NCBI GenBank assembly: GCA_964304625.1
Contig: OZ199840.1
Span: forward strand, 4,836,001 to 4,900,000
DNA from: Kudoa neothunni
Taxonomy: Eukaryota; Cnidaria
Reading direction: 5' to 3'
DNA length: 64,000 bases
The stretch's first letter is position 1; the number at the start of each line of letters is the position of its first letter. The notes below the pieces were generated by a model. That model did no database searches and had not been told where the DNA came from. It worked only from the letters and a program-made list of their open reading frames with translations. Positions 13,860-27,654 of this stretch are shown here, in pieces. Both the position numbers and the translations under genes were made by a program.

Positions 13860-15139
13860 ATGTTAAATCATTGATGAGTTGGGTGATCATGCCGCATTAA
13901 TATCAAAAAAAATTTTTAGATTTAATTTAGTCATTACTACCATTAAAAGTTTAATAAATATCACATTACTTTGATTTAAAAAAATGGGATTAATTGTCGG
14001 TCTTTTTGTAATCTCTGATCGGAAAATGCGACAATTATTCTACATTTTAATTCTGTTTTCAGATAGTTTAATCAATATATTTACAATAATCAAGTTACAA
14101 TTATAATTTTTTAAATATTTTAGGTATTATTTCAATCTTGTGACTTAATACATATCATTCTTGATATTTTTAAAAGTCTCAATTATAGAGGAAAATCACT
14201 TCATTATATGAATTTTTAAATCATTTATCTTAAAGTGAGAGAGTGACAAAAACGAAAGAAAACTAGATAAAATGTTCTCGCGGATACATTGACGAATCAT
14301 GAAATAATTCAACATTTATTTGGGGAAATATTGTGCTTTCCTTGCAAAATTACTTAATTATACTTCCAAATATTTCTAACGTGACCAATGATGTTTATGT
14401 AACCAAATATATTCAGCTGAGTGATAATTTTAATTCAAATAATTGATTGTAAATGACGCAATATATACTAAAAATCACGTGACTCGTCGATTTTGCACAC
14501 CTAATTAGAAATCTGTTGAGCAATGTACTATTCTTCAAAAAAATTAAAAATATGACGAAAAAAGGTAAAAACGTATAAACATTTGAAAAAAAAATGAAAA
14601 ATATAATTTTATAAAATATTTTGAAAAATACCAACTTATTAAATATAGCAACCCCAAATGACATTCTTCAAAAAATTAATTAAAGTTAGTATACTAGTTT
14701 AAAAAAGTTTAGATTATTTTCGAATATTGAAAGAAATGGAAATATTTGATAGGGTAAGTCAGTGTACTACACAATCCAATATAACTGATTTTTTCATAAA
14801 TAGAAACTAAGGATCACTTTCTTTCATAAAATTTTTATTCATTCGTACTTTTTGAACAAAACGGACGCCAATTTTTTTCATAACGGTTCGAAAAATGAGA
14901 TATTAATTATTATGTGTGTGCGCGATAAGTGTGCAAAATTAGTTGCCTACTTTATACAAAAAATTATATAATATGTATCTAGACAAGTTCAAACGATCAT
15001 ATCAAATGAGAAAAATAAGATTTGATTAGAGGAAGATTGAATAGAGATGAAAGTGAGAAATTTTGGGCGTCAATTAGAGTAGCCCAGGAATCTCAATTGG
15101 TTTTTTAACTATCCCAAATTTATTTTCTGAATAATTCTC
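13860..15139. other. AT-rich intergenic DNA
   Basis: No gene was seen. The minus-strand frame at 14413-14664 is a Phe/Ile-rich translation of AT-rich DNA. The 5' flank of the Cys-rich gene lies at the right edge. Confidence 0.45.
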
Positions 15140-15983
15140 ATGTTGATGTTTTTCACCAACAGGCTCATAATCTCAATTCTAATAAAATTTTATATCTCCG
15201 TTATTTCCGCAAAAATCATCAGTAACAATCTGCTTTAAACAGCACCCACCATATTTATCACATTAAAACTATTTCTACATAGGTAGAAGAGGTGAAGGAA
15301 GGCAAGATTGTGGACCTTATTGTCCACTAGATTGTGCTCCATTATGCACTCCGATATGCTGCGACATCAGCAGTTATTCGCTATCCCCAATCCTATCTAA
15401 CAGTACACTCGATTGTGACACAATCTGTCGAATTGACATCAATGTGGTGCAATCGTTAGCCAAAGACCTAGTGGCTAACTACGTATGTAGCCCAAGCTGC
15501 AATCAAAATATTACTTGTTGCAACAACTTAAAATTAACTCAGTTGAGTAAACTTAATGGCCCATCCACTAATGTAGAACATGAAAAATTCACCTACCAAC
15601 CGCCCTCGAAACAATATTTAAATATGCCAGACATATTTGTCAGGTAGGTGCCAATTTTACTTACTGTAGAATTTATTTCCATATTGTAATAACAACTTTA
15701 CTTAAGCGAGCCGAAGCCCAATTGCCCTTTTGACTGCCTACCCTCATGTTACCCTGCATGTACATTTGCTTGCTGCAACTTGGATATAGACACCATCTAC
15801 AGTAGCCATAAAGTGATTTCCACCGGAACCAATAACCACCATATGGACACTCAACAACACATGATCAACCAACTCGCAACAGACTCTTCATTATTACAAC
15901 TCTATCCCAGGAAAGGAAGGTGCTCATTCGACTGCTCCCCTAGTTGTTTTCCACGATGCACCCCTGCTTGTTGTAGCAAATAG
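15140..15983 (+). CDS. Secreted cysteine-rich repeat protein, family not recognised
   Basis: Three exons (15140-15221, 15283-15643, 15707-15983; introns 61 and 63 nt) give 239 residues. The first exon is a hydrophobic signal peptide (MLMFFTNRLIISILIKFYIS...) ending near residue 24. The mature chain carries Cys clusters of the form C-x3-C-x3-C-x3-C-x3-CC: CGPYCPLDCAPLCTPICC after the signal, then CPFDCLPSCYPACTFACC, and CSFDCSPSCFPRCTPACC at the extreme C-terminus. A looser cluster (VCSPSCNQNITCC) lies between. Linkers are polar and Ser/Thr/Asn-rich. Similar short CC-ended repeats occur in secreted invertebrate proteins, but I cannot name a family. The splice phases (1 then 2) support the model. 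The stop is 50 bp from the stop of convergent RNF121. Confidence 0.75.
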
Positions 15984-16033
15984 TAAATGTAGAAAAAAAT
16001 GTATATTTTGATTGTAACATATTTATAAATATT

Positions 16034-17359
<1,326 letters not shown>

Positions 17360-17459
17360 GCTATTTGAAGGGTCACAATCCAATACCTATAGGATCCGAA
17401 CACACAAGGAGAATCAGCGATCAATTGATTATAAATCAAAATTATTGTGACTGGCGAAT

Positions 17460-18597
17460 GTGCTAATTATGACTCAAAGTTTAATTCGCTAATTCACTAG
17501 AACATTCCTAGTTTCGATGGATAGATAAAAGGATTAAATGATTAACATAATTTCGAGTGTTAAAATAATTAAGGTTATAATTAAGAATACTTAAACGTTT
17601 AATAAAATTCTATAACGAAAATATTCCACCAAATCAACTTAAAATAGATAAAATAATTCCCATACAAAATGTGGAACCTGATAAGTCCAATATGATTATA
17701 GCATACTCATTTTTAGGTAGATTTCTTGTTTTGAGTATTAATCCTTTTTATGTTTATTGGTTAAATGCTGTTTATCGTGTTTGTTTATTGAAACAATTCT
17801 TTCAATAAATCGTAAGTAAACATCATAGAATATTAAATTTTGATTGTTCAGAAGGGTAGGTAAAACTCAATTGTATGTCACTCACAAAAATATTAACTTG
17901 AGTATGTATTTACTTTTTTGGACTATATAAAAATATATTTTTATGCAAAAATGATATTATTAATTTCCGAACAATTTCGTTAATAATCGACCTTTATTTT
18001 GTTACCAAAAAGAGTATTCATAATTGTTTTTTTTGGCATGATTTTGTTATGTGCGGTCAAGTTTATTATTATGGGGTATATTTTGTGTTAAAACTACCAT
18101 TTTAATCAAACAAAGAATTAGTTAATTTGAGGTGTTGATTGCAAAAAAAGATAAACAATTTTAAGTAGCGCTGAGGTTTGTTAAAAAACCTGAGTTATAA
18201 ACTATAAGATAAAATCAAGGTAAAATTAACGGTAATATTAAACAATCATGGATCTATTCCTATTGATAATAAAAGATATGCATTAGGTGAGGTGTAAACA
18301 ATGCTCTTTATTAAATATAAATGTTTACGAACATTTATATCGTAAATAAATTATTCATTATATTGAGAAAAATAGGGGAAATCTAATGTTTATAATAAAG
18401 TTTAGAGACATGCCACCTCATAAGGTTGATTTGGTGTAAAACCCTCAAAATTCGTCACACATTACGCATAATCCCCCATATTATTTTTAGTATGACTTTA
18501 TATTTATTCTACTATATTATTTCTAAATATAGACTAGTTTTAATGCAATTATTTAAAAGACTAAAAATAATTAAGTTGATTCAACCACATTTACGTA
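17460..18597. other. AT-rich intergenic DNA
   Basis: No gene or repeat was recognised between RNF121 and the mariner element. The plus frame at 18426-18677 runs into the mariner left end and is not a gene. Confidence 0.45.
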
Positions 18598-18599
18598 TA

Positions 18600-19806
18600 C
18601 ATGGGCTGATCAAAAAGTATGGACACTTTTTAAATATCTCCTCGTATGAAAAAGATGTAATTTCAATAGATGAATAATAAAATATGACAGCTAGTTGTCT
18701 AAGTCGCGAAATGGGCCGACGTCGCTCAGGAGAATGTCAGAAAACCATGAGCAGAGAATTTGTATAATATTCTGTGTAAAACTAGGTAAGAACAGTACCG
18801 AAGCCTATGGAATGATTCAACAAGCATTTTTAGACAATACACTGAGTAGATTAAGAGTGTTTGAGTGGGATTAAAGATTTAAAGAAGGTAGAAATTCGAT
18901 TGATTGTTTGGATCGTTCTAGTCGACCTTTAACTAGCAGAAATCATGAAAAGATTAATGACGTTACGAATATGATTGATTCCGAACGTATACTTACCATT
19001 ATGGAAATTTCCAATGATATTGGAATATCTTTTGGAGCATGTCAAGCTATTTTGACTGGTGATCTTCGTATGAAAAGAGTTGTCGCCAAATTTGTCCCGC
19101 GAATGCTCACATCCTAACAAAAGTAATTGAGGCTTATTACTTCAAAAAATCTACTTAAACGCTCATCAACAGACAATGAATTCATGAATTTTATCATAAC
19201 AGGTGATGAAACTAGGGTTTATGGTTATGATCCCGAAACAAAAGTTCAATCATACATTTGGAAAACACCATTATCGCCCAGGCCAAAGAAAGCTCGCCAA
19301 GTTCGGAGTAAAATTAAAGTATTACTCACAGTATTTTTTGATATCCAGGGGATAATTTATTATGAATACGCACCTGAATCTCGTACAGTTACAAGTGTGC
19401 ATTACCTCAACGTTTTGGAGAATTTACGGAGTGCTAGTTGTTGCAAACGACCACGCATGCATTCCTCTGAACGTTGGATAATGCATCACGATAATGTCCC
19501 CTCACATAAGTCATTAAAAATTCAAAATTTTTCATAGCCAAGATGAACGTTCCCCACTTACAGCATCCTCCGTACTCGCCAGATCTTGCTTCATGGTACT
19601 TCATTCTGTTCCCCAAAATCAAATTCCAACTTAAAAGGAGGAGATTCCACTTTTCTGAGGAAACAAAACAGAATGCGATGGAGCAGCTTAGACACTGAAA
19701 AAATGTATTGACGCAGGCGGAGAGTATTTTGAGGGAAATAAAAAAAAATTCATTATATTTGTGTATTTATTTTTTTTAAGTCTCGATACTTTTTGATCAG
19801 CCCATG
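18600..19806 (+). mobile_element. Tc1/mariner-superfamily element with dead transposase
   Basis: The 1207-bp element is flanked by TA target duplications (18598-18599 and 19807-19808). Its terminal inverted repeats begin CATGGGCTGATCAAAAAGTA and match over 21 bp. Inside, mariner motifs occur in order: RICIIFCVKLGKN and RVFEWD near 18750-18870, DRSSRPLTSRNHEKI, GISFGACQAILTGDLRMKRV, the first Asp in ITGDETRVYGYDPETK, the second in MHHDNVPSHKS, and the third (another frame) in PPYSPDLASWYF. This is the D,D34D mariner pattern. At least three stops or frame changes break the reading frame (about 18871, 19117 and 19536), so it is a pseudogene. Perfect ends and TSD suggest a fairly late insertion; the ends could still be moved in trans. 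Confidence 0.92.
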
Positions 19807-20229
19807 TATTTTCTAAATCTATGATTGGATTCTTCAAATAATTAGAGAGTGTGAATAAAGGGGGATATTGTTACAAAAACAATGTCGTTAATAAGAATTC
19901 AGCAGATCAAAGAAGTCCAATTTATCTGTCATTAAGATAAACACCAACGTTAATATTTTTTTAAAAACGTGACCATGAATTGTGTACATTTGGGAGAAGG
20001 TTCCGTCGCAAACCCAGAATTTTGAATGTTAAAGGTGCGAAAGATTTTCTTTTGTTGCGAAAATAATAATTCTATTACTATCCTCGAATCCAGAACCGTA
20101 TATACAAAATTTTTTATTCTTTAAGGTCATTATCGATCCTTAAAGATTTGTCCCAGGATTTACATCAGTGCACTTTTATTTTCTTATATCTCGAATCAAT
20201 TGATAAACGGACTTTTTGGGAATATTTGG

Positions 20230-20640
20230 CAATTTTTGGACATCGTCTTGATTGGTTGCAATATCATAAACTTTATTGGTTTGATATACGATATTTTATC
20301 CTTGAAAAATTGCCTGTTTTTTCCTCTTTGGATACTATGTGATTATGAAAACCTAACGTATCCAACCTCTCTATCTGTTCTGCTGGAAAGGTTCTTAGCC
20401 TACCTTTACATCCCCGTTTTTGACACCTCCAATATCGACAAACTTTTTTTTTAAATCTTTATTATAAAAAAACCCATTATAAAAAAGTCTGTCATTATTT
20501 TTTTCGTTTTAGTAATAGTAAAATCAGCACTAATTTCTTGGCTCATGATTTTACACGCGAGTCGCCAATTACATATGAGGAAATGCGCACGCGTGATTCC
20601 GGCGAAACTTGGCCGTCCCAGTTTACGCTTCATATCAAAT
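20230..20640 (-). mobile_element. FLYWCH zinc-finger fragment, probably MULE-derived
   Basis: Reading the minus strand from about 20435 gives YWRCQKRGCKGRLRT followed by LDTLGFHNHIVSKEE, a complete FLYWCH-type C-C...H-x-H finger. Just upstream (20633-20520) another frame reads RKLGRPSFAGITRAHF, whose nucleotide sequence resembles the region before the FLYWCH part of the MULE copy near 55.3 kb. No catalytic domain follows, so this is the N-terminal scrap of a MULE. A domesticated FLYWCH gene is unlikely because no spliced continuation was found. Confidence 0.6.
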
Positions 20641-21153
20641 CCATGGAATAATTTAGATTATTAAATAAACAATTAAATATTTTATTTCTTATTAATCAGT
20701 ATAATTTTTTTTATTATTTGTTTAATAAATTAATTTCATATTTATATATAAATTGTTGGAGTTTATTTAATTCGACTCAACTTAATAATTTCGTAAGATT
20801 AATGTTTTCAAAAATTATTGAATATATTATTCCCGATATGTTTAAAATAAAGCAGTGAGTGGAATAATTAATGTGATAATGTCATGACAATTTATACAAT
20901 ATAAATGAAAATATAAATCTGTAATAGCTAAGTAATTATAACTTTATATATATATATATTTCAAATTATTGTATGTGGAGTTATAAATAATTTCCGATTT
21001 TTTTCGCTAATATTATGTGTAAAATTTGTTCCGTAGTTACTATGTTAACACCTTCGATGATGGTAAAAGCCTTAAAGCTAACACGAAAACAAAATCAGAC
21101 ACAAAGTTCACCCCATCCAGCAGCATCTTTTCAGTCATCCTGAAACACGTAAT

Positions 21154-21178
21154 TGAGTCAACTGAGTCAACTGAGTCA
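21154..21178. promoter_or_regulatory. Three tandem TGAGTCA motifs before the SLC38 start
   Basis: TGAGTCA occurs at 21154-21160, 21163-21169 and 21172-21178, at a 9-bp period, ending 18 bp before the start codon. TGAGTCA (complement TGACTCA) is the AP-1 consensus and also the Gcn4 site. Whether it lies in promoter or 5' UTR is unknown, and a chance tandem duplication is possible. Confidence 0.4.
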
Positions 21179-21196
21179 ACGTAGTCAGGAGAAACA

Positions 21197-23277
21197 ATGA
21201 TGAATATAGAACTTGAAGACTACTCTAAAGTAGGTTTTGATGCATTACTTCTTCTGCTTCAATAATATCAATTCTAATAGGAACAAACTGAAAATTGCGA
21301 CAACTACGACAGTACACGGTTTAACAATAATGAGGATAGCAACCGAAATAAGGAGGGTTTCTCACTGTACAAGTAAACATATCTGTTTCGGTGCTATATT
21401 TTTATCGGTATACCCCATCAGGAGAGCTGAAGCAAGTATGGCTGTGGTGGCTGGAAATATTATCAATGCAATTATTGGATCTGGCATTATAGGTTTAACT
21501 ATATTCTACCTTAATTTAACAATCAAATTTTCATAAATGTATAGCTCTACCGATTTCGTTTTCCTATTCTGGAATTGGGATGAGTACAATTCTGCTGACT
21601 ATCAGTGCTGTTATGGGCGGTATTCGTGATTATTTAGCCTTTATTATGATACACGAATAAAACAGATTTTACTATTCTCTGTCTGTGTGTGTTGAACACA
21701 CTCACCAAAAAGTACACATACCAAGTAAAAATCTCTCAGTTAATAGACGCTGAAAACAATTGTTGGTATAGCAAGCAGTTAAAAGTTCTATTGGTGACGT
21801 CGGTTACGTCTGTTGTGCAATATTCCAATTTATCTACTCCTATAGTGGTAAACCTCTCTATTTTTCTGAGGTCGAATACAAATCAATTTAATTTTGTTAT
21901 AGCAATAGCAAGTTATGGGATTGCTTCTGCAGACAACATTATTCAAATAGTCACCTACTTATGTACGTTATTATTTTATTAATGTTAAAAAAAATAAAAT
22001 GTAATATCAATGAATTATTCCGACCATCTAGGTCCAAATTGTAAGTGGTTGGTTTATCGACCGATAGTGGCTCTATTCTATATTATCCCCGTGTTACTGT
22101 TTTCCTTCTATGAGAATGTAGCCAGATTGGGAATTGTATATTATTCAACACCAATCAACCTTCTATTTTTATTTATTATTCATTAGGTTTCACTGACATC
22201 AATAACTTGTGTGATGATATATGTGGCCTTGATATTCTACCGATCGTTCTACATAATGAAAGATGTGTACGTTCGTGATGAGTTGTCGTCATCTCAAACT
22301 AACTAGCTAAATATATTAAATTAAATATATTAAATTAAATATATTGAATTTAATTAATTTAATTAATTAATTAAATTTATAGGTTGATACTGCCAGAAAC
22401 CTACGTATTTATAAAGCCAAGTGGAATTCCAATATCTTTTTCTGTGATCGCGTTTGGTAGCTTTATCAAGTATTGGCCATACTCATTGATTTTTGATTAT
22501 CTCTAGCAATGTCTTGTCAACAAACCGTGGGAAGAATCTATCGTAGTATGCACAAAAGATCCATAAAACGCTTTTCGATAGCCACCCACTTCTCAAGTGT
22601 CACCTCTCTGATGTTTTATATGTTTGTGGCGATTATTGGCTTTGTGAGTTTTGGAGGTAATGTCCAAGCGAATCTTCTTCAAAATTATTGTCCTAACGAT
22701 AAAATTGCTCTTGTGGCACGTATCGCCTTCACAATCACCCTACTTTTATCGTCGCCAATGCAAGTGATTTGTGCGAGGGAATCTATTACAACCATCACCT
22801 CAAGAATTGGAATCCGCAGAACCAAAATTCCAGTATTTTTGGTGTTACTCACATTAATGATTCTGGCATCTTGTTATTTAATCACTGCTTATGTTTTGGA
22901 TCTTGGTTTGGTGTTGTCTCTATCGGTACGATATTTATTGAAGTTGTCTTTAAGTTTTAATTTGTATTCTCTGTGTAGGGTTCCGCAGTCGGTGCGACCA
23001 TGGGTAGGAGAATCTAATCTATCAATGACTTTAAATAATTCTTTTTGTAGTTTTTACAATTCCTGCACTTTCCCTTTTCATCTACCTCAGAAAAATTGGC
23101 TACTGCAATCATTTTCTTAATATTGGACTTCTTTTTGTCACATTTTTCGGTCTAACCATTATGGTTATTGGGATGGTTATCACTCTCTACAATAGTTCTC
23201 AGCCACAAATCGAAATGATCAAATACTGGTGTTACGATGCTTATGTCCCCTCCAATAACACTATAATTATACCATAA
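21197..23277 (+). CDS. SLC38-family amino-acid transporter
   Basis: Thirteen small exons give 471 residues, all phases consistent: 21197-21229, 21281-21372, 21422-21492, 21545-21619, 21666-21724, 21772-21847, 21903-21962, 22032-22135, 22187-22287, 22383-22456, 22507-22925, 22979-23003, 23051-23277. The protein aligns along its length with SLC38 transporters, closest by memory to SLC38A11: GNIINAIIGSGIIG in helix 1, FYENVARLG, KPSGIPISFSVIAF, and VSFGGNVQANLLQNYCPNDK before helix 9. These are sodium-coupled neutral amino-acid transporters with about 11 helices. Apparent in-frame stops all fall inside 46-95 nt introns, so the gene looks intact. The donor of intron 9 has two possible positions (22284 or 22287). 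Substrate and membrane location cannot be told. Confidence 0.88.
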
Positions 23278-24119
23278 TAATGTAGCTGTTCAGACAATTT
23301 TTGATCATTATTTTCAATATATTTTGGATTTTTTTTAATTGTTAATGCGAATTTTTATTACAAAAATTATATATTTTGATTTATAAACTAAAATAACCGG
23401 ATTATTTTACATTTTATGCGCTAATTGATGATTAATCTATTATAACACATTAAGCTTTTTTAATTATTTTTTTGCAGAAGCTATTTTCTCAGTAAAATTT
23501 AAACGTAAACCAAGGCTGCCAGCGAGGTTTTAAGACAATTCCAAGGATGGTCGGTAAAACCTCCAAGGTCAAGAAAAACGCTAGTTTAAAGTACAACCAA
23601 AACTAGCATCGTATCTATTAAAGTTTATAATCATCTGATTCTATAATTATGTCTCCAGATATTAAATTTAAATTTACCGTCGTATTATTGCAATTTTTTG
23701 GCGTCAACACATACTCATACTTAATCCTCTAACATGGGGATTCCCAACCATTTTTTCAAATTCACCCCCTTAACTTGGATGTCAAATTCATATTTACCCT
23801 ATGGTTTTATATTGATTAAGCTAAGACAGAGGTTATTGCAAGATAGATTCTGATCATCAAGGGCATGTACGCCCATGTTATGACAACTTTTAACCCCGTA
23901 AACTCTTATTCACAAGCTGTTTACCGATTTACTTTTTAGATTTTTCTAATAAAATTATTTTTCACCAATTTCTCTGTGTAATGGCTCGAAATAATTAAAA
24001 ATAGTCAAAACTAGTGACACTTTAGGTATGGCAAAATTTTGCCGGAGATATTTTTTTGCGCATAAAAACTCGAAAAAATCCATACGAAAACTGGAGATGC
24101 CAAATAAGGAAGTGTAGAG

Positions 24120-25230
24120 AGATTGCGAACTTCTCCCTCTGTTGACATTGAATACCTTACAAAAATCGGAATACATAACCATAAAATTGGTGATGAGGAT
24201 ATGAAAAAGGAAATGTTCGAACAAAAAATAAGAAACATAGCAGAAAATACGGTGTATCCAACCAGCCAAGTTTATTCCGTTTCTTCAACTGAAGAGAATA
24301 TAAATAATATTCCTATATGCTCTAAAAATTCGATTTATACAAATATAAAAAATATCAAAACTATCCCAACTTCCGACTGCTTCAATGAATTAAAAACAAA
24401 CAGAAATGAGTCCTTCTGCTTATATGACTCAGGGTCAGAAGACAAGCACTGAATTATTATTTTCACGACAGAAAAAAATTTAATCCATTTGAGGAATTCA
24501 GATTATTGGATGGCTGATGGCACATTTAATGTTGTTCCAAAAGAATATTATCAATTGTACACTATCCATGGGGCTGTCTTTAACAAAGTTTTTCCACTGG
24601 TGTATATTTTAATGAGTGATAAATTACAGAAGAGTTACTTAAAATTTTAGCGGGGAAAGGAAAATTCGCGCCACCGAAGAACATAATTATTGATTTTGAA
24701 TAAGCCGAGTATAATGCTTTCAGAAAATTTTCGTTGAATTCAGTACATTTTTGTTTGTTCAACTTTCGACGATGTATAGTATATATAGTAAGGTTAAAAA
24801 ATTAGGTTGTTCGAAGGGGTATGAAACCGACGAAGATTTCAAATTATTTGTTAAATGCTTGACATTTCTTGCATTTGCCCCTCCTGATTCCATTCTTTAT
24901 GAATTTGAGACACTAAAAATAAATTCAAAAAAGTTTGAGAAATCTAACATAAAATTGTTAATGGAATTCTTTTAAAAAAATGCATCCAAAATACCTATTA
25001 ATAGCATGGAATGTTTACGATTGAGTCCTAAACAATATTAAACTCACCTAAAATTCGGCGGAAATTTTTAATCGTCATTTTTATTCACGTTTCGAGCAAT
25101 CCCACTCTGAATTATATGACAATAAAATTAAAATTAAATATGAAAATTTGAAAACAACAATTCAAAATTATGAAAAATATTATGACATATTTTATTTATA
25201 AGCAAAAATTATTTTTTCATTTATAAAGCC
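24120..25230 (+). mobile_element. FLYWCH/MULE-type transposon relic
   Basis: The plus frame from 24123 begins with the end of a FLYWCH finger (GIHNHKIGDEDMKKE) and runs to 24452. After a stop, the MULE core follows: LIHLRNSDYWMADGTFNVVP, QLYTIHGAVFNKVFPLVYIL and NIIIDFE, then a stop. A C-terminal piece near 25130-25200 (KTTIQNYEKYYDIFYL) matches the tail of the 53.8-55.4 kb copy. It is more diverged than that copy, and several stops make it non-functional. Confidence 0.75.
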
Positions 25231-25313
25231 TTGGCGGTAAATCATAAACATATATTTTAATTTATTATCATTAAACGAAAATGCGCGAGAAATCTCAAAT
25301 ATGTTTACTGCGA

Positions 25314-25315
<2 letters not shown>

Positions 25316-25344
<29 letters not shown>
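25316..25344. repeat. AAT microsatellite
   Basis: About ten tandem ATA/AAT units between the MULE and Merlin relics. Confidence 0.85.
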
Positions 25345-25469
25345 TTTATAGTTAATACTAATATGATAAAATCTAAAGTTTTCTTAAGTTTTGTTGACAA
25401 ATAGCAGTATATAAAAGATGAAAGGAATCAAAACACAAATATTTTGTTTCACTAGCTATTATTTAATTG

Positions 25470-26560
25470 TTAAATAGTAGCAATCGCTGTTAAAATATAT
25501 TCGAAGAAATTCCAATATTCTTTATGAATGGAACGCGACCATGATTCATGTAGGTAGAAATCCAGCTGATTTCGTGGCACACCGCTCATTTTCTGAATGA
25601 GTTTTGTTTTGAGATGATGCCACACAACCTCGACCGTATTAGTATGGTAACCCTCTGGAGTGACATACTCTTTAGAGTGATTAATGGTTATATGGTTATA
25701 GTCGTAAATTCGGAGAGAGGTGTACCCCAACCACTCGTCCGTATAGATTGTAGTCCCGTTTTCAACTTCCTATAAGACGAGTTGGGTGAACGTTCGTTTA
25801 TCCCTTTTTGGACAATAAAAAATCTTGATTCTAACAATTTGCGTTTGCCATCTTCATCGACAGAGCATTCGCAAATGCCAACAACCCAAGGGCCGTTTAT
25901 TCTGTAGTCATACCTTTCATTTCTCCGCTGACGTCTCAACGGAGTCGCTCCACGGAATAACCTAGTCCTTGAGAAATAGTTAGGGATGGCCAACCATCTG
26001 TCCATGCTTAAAAATCTTCCCCGGTTGTTTTTACGGCGATCTCTTAATAAACATTTGTCAATTTCGACGAATCGATTTTCTCCGCCCATTTTCTCGCGTC
26101 GTTGGAACATTTTATAACAAATATTCCTCAACGTTGAATACCAAAATGTAACGTTTTTCTCGGTTATTTGAGTTAATGCCACCACCATGCATCTTTGCTC
26201 TTCAATACACTAAAGATATATTAACTCAAATAGCTGAGACACTGCTAATTTGGATACATTCGTCCTCATCGCGTTATTGATGCCAAAGAAGGTAGCGAGG
26301 TCCTGGGTGAAAATGCCCTCTACAATCACTCCTAAAATTAATATTTTAAAACTATACATAAAATAAAAGTACTTTGAACACGTATACGAGTATTTCTCAA
26401 TATCATCGTCACAAAGATCGATTGAAGTATTGTTTCTTTTTCTCGTTGTAGCTTGGAGGCGTAGAGTGTTATACCTGTGGCAATTCTTGCACCGATCAGG
26501 CATTTTTTGTAATAGACTCTTATTCGCTAGGTAAGTAAATAGAGCACTCACATTAAACAA
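25470..26560 (-). mobile_element. Merlin (IS1595/ISXO2-like) transposase relic
   Basis: Read from 26560 downward: a CKNCH zinc-ribbon-like start, a helical segment (EGIFTQDLATFFGINN), then GGENRFVEIDKCLLRDRRKN with the first catalytic Asp and the N-R-G-R motif, WVVGICECSVDEDG, GTTIYTDEWLGY with the second acidic residue, and INHSKEYVTPEGYHTNTVEV with the H-x-N signature of the ISXO2-like DDE domain. This domain defines the eukaryotic Merlin superfamily. A one-base shift plus a TAG near 25768-25800 separates the last two blocks, and the N-terminal part is in another frame, so it is inactive. Terminal repeats were not identified. Confidence 0.8.
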
Positions 26561-26599
26561 AAGTTTATAAAATTTACGCTGAAGTAAAAACTATTGTTG

Positions 26600-27654
26600 A
26601 TCGGATTAAATTATTAAAACATAAATTTTTAAATTTAACGTGAGGTATAAATATAACAGTTACTATTACATCTATAATTATCGAAAATTCAACACACCAC
26701 TAAATAAAATATCTCCTATCCTGTGTGATTCTTTAATCGCAGTAACATATTTGATAATATTATAAAAATTAAAAATATAAATTTCATGAATTATTTATGA
26801 CAAATTAGACTGAAAAAGGTATGCGCATTACAATGCGCGCTGTCCGATTATTGCTGAAGTGTGATTTTTTGCAATTCTTTAGAATAAAAATTTGGGTCTG
26901 ATTCGCGATCACTCAATATTTTAAAAATGTGTTAAATTAAGTTACAAAACAATTCTATCATGAATCTTAAAAACTTGTAAACTCTTAAAATCAATAAACT
27001 ATGACTTAGAAAATCAACTAAACATTGTAATTATAATAAAATATTGCGTGACGAGAGAAAATACGACATAACATCAGTTTTCCACAATACAGATTATAGA
27101 TTACAATGGATTAATTTAATTAACCTTTGTAATTTTCTCTATCATTTCGTCAACAAATTTAGATTAAAATAAAAGCTTGTCAACCATAAATTAGGTCACC
27201 GTAGTATCCTCGATTGCTCAGTTGATCAGGGTGCGAGTATAAGATTTCCAACTGTATAGACAAGTTAGTTAATTCAACGTGAGTTAATCTAGACTGTTTA
27301 TGGGCATCAACTAATAAAAAAATAATCTACACGTCAACTCAACCACATTATACCGATTAATAATTTCATTATTTATTGCATTAATATATGTATTTATGTA
27401 ATAAAAAATAAAAAAAAACGTTTTTCTCAGTTTGATCGAAATTGATCGAATCAATATCAAATCTATATCAATACTAGAATCATTTAGAAGTGTTAAATTT
27501 AAGCAGAGTTATTCATAAATAGATTTTTCAGTGAATGGGTACATTTTGAAAGATTGAACGAATATGAACGACAATATTCGTGTTTAATCTTGGTTACATC
27601 CGGACAAAAATTTCGACAGAATTCGCATGCGCGTCGTGGAATTAAGTTTGTGCA
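26600..27654. other. Intergenic DNA upstream of PCF11
   Basis: No gene was seen. A 7-bp inverted repeat (GCGCATT-AC-AATGCGC) occurs at 26823-26838. The minus-strand frame at 27499-27795 overlaps PCF11 exon 1 and is treated as its shadow. Confidence 0.45.

Noticed and set aside
21601-22510. SLC38 as a pseudogene because of in-frame stops
   Set aside because: Each stop falls inside a 46-95 nt GT-AG intron, and splicing restores the family sequence with correct phases.
25760-25810. A 44-nt intron explaining the break in the Merlin frame
   Set aside because: It would delete a linker that the family keeps, and other parts of the same frame are also shifted; decay is more likely.
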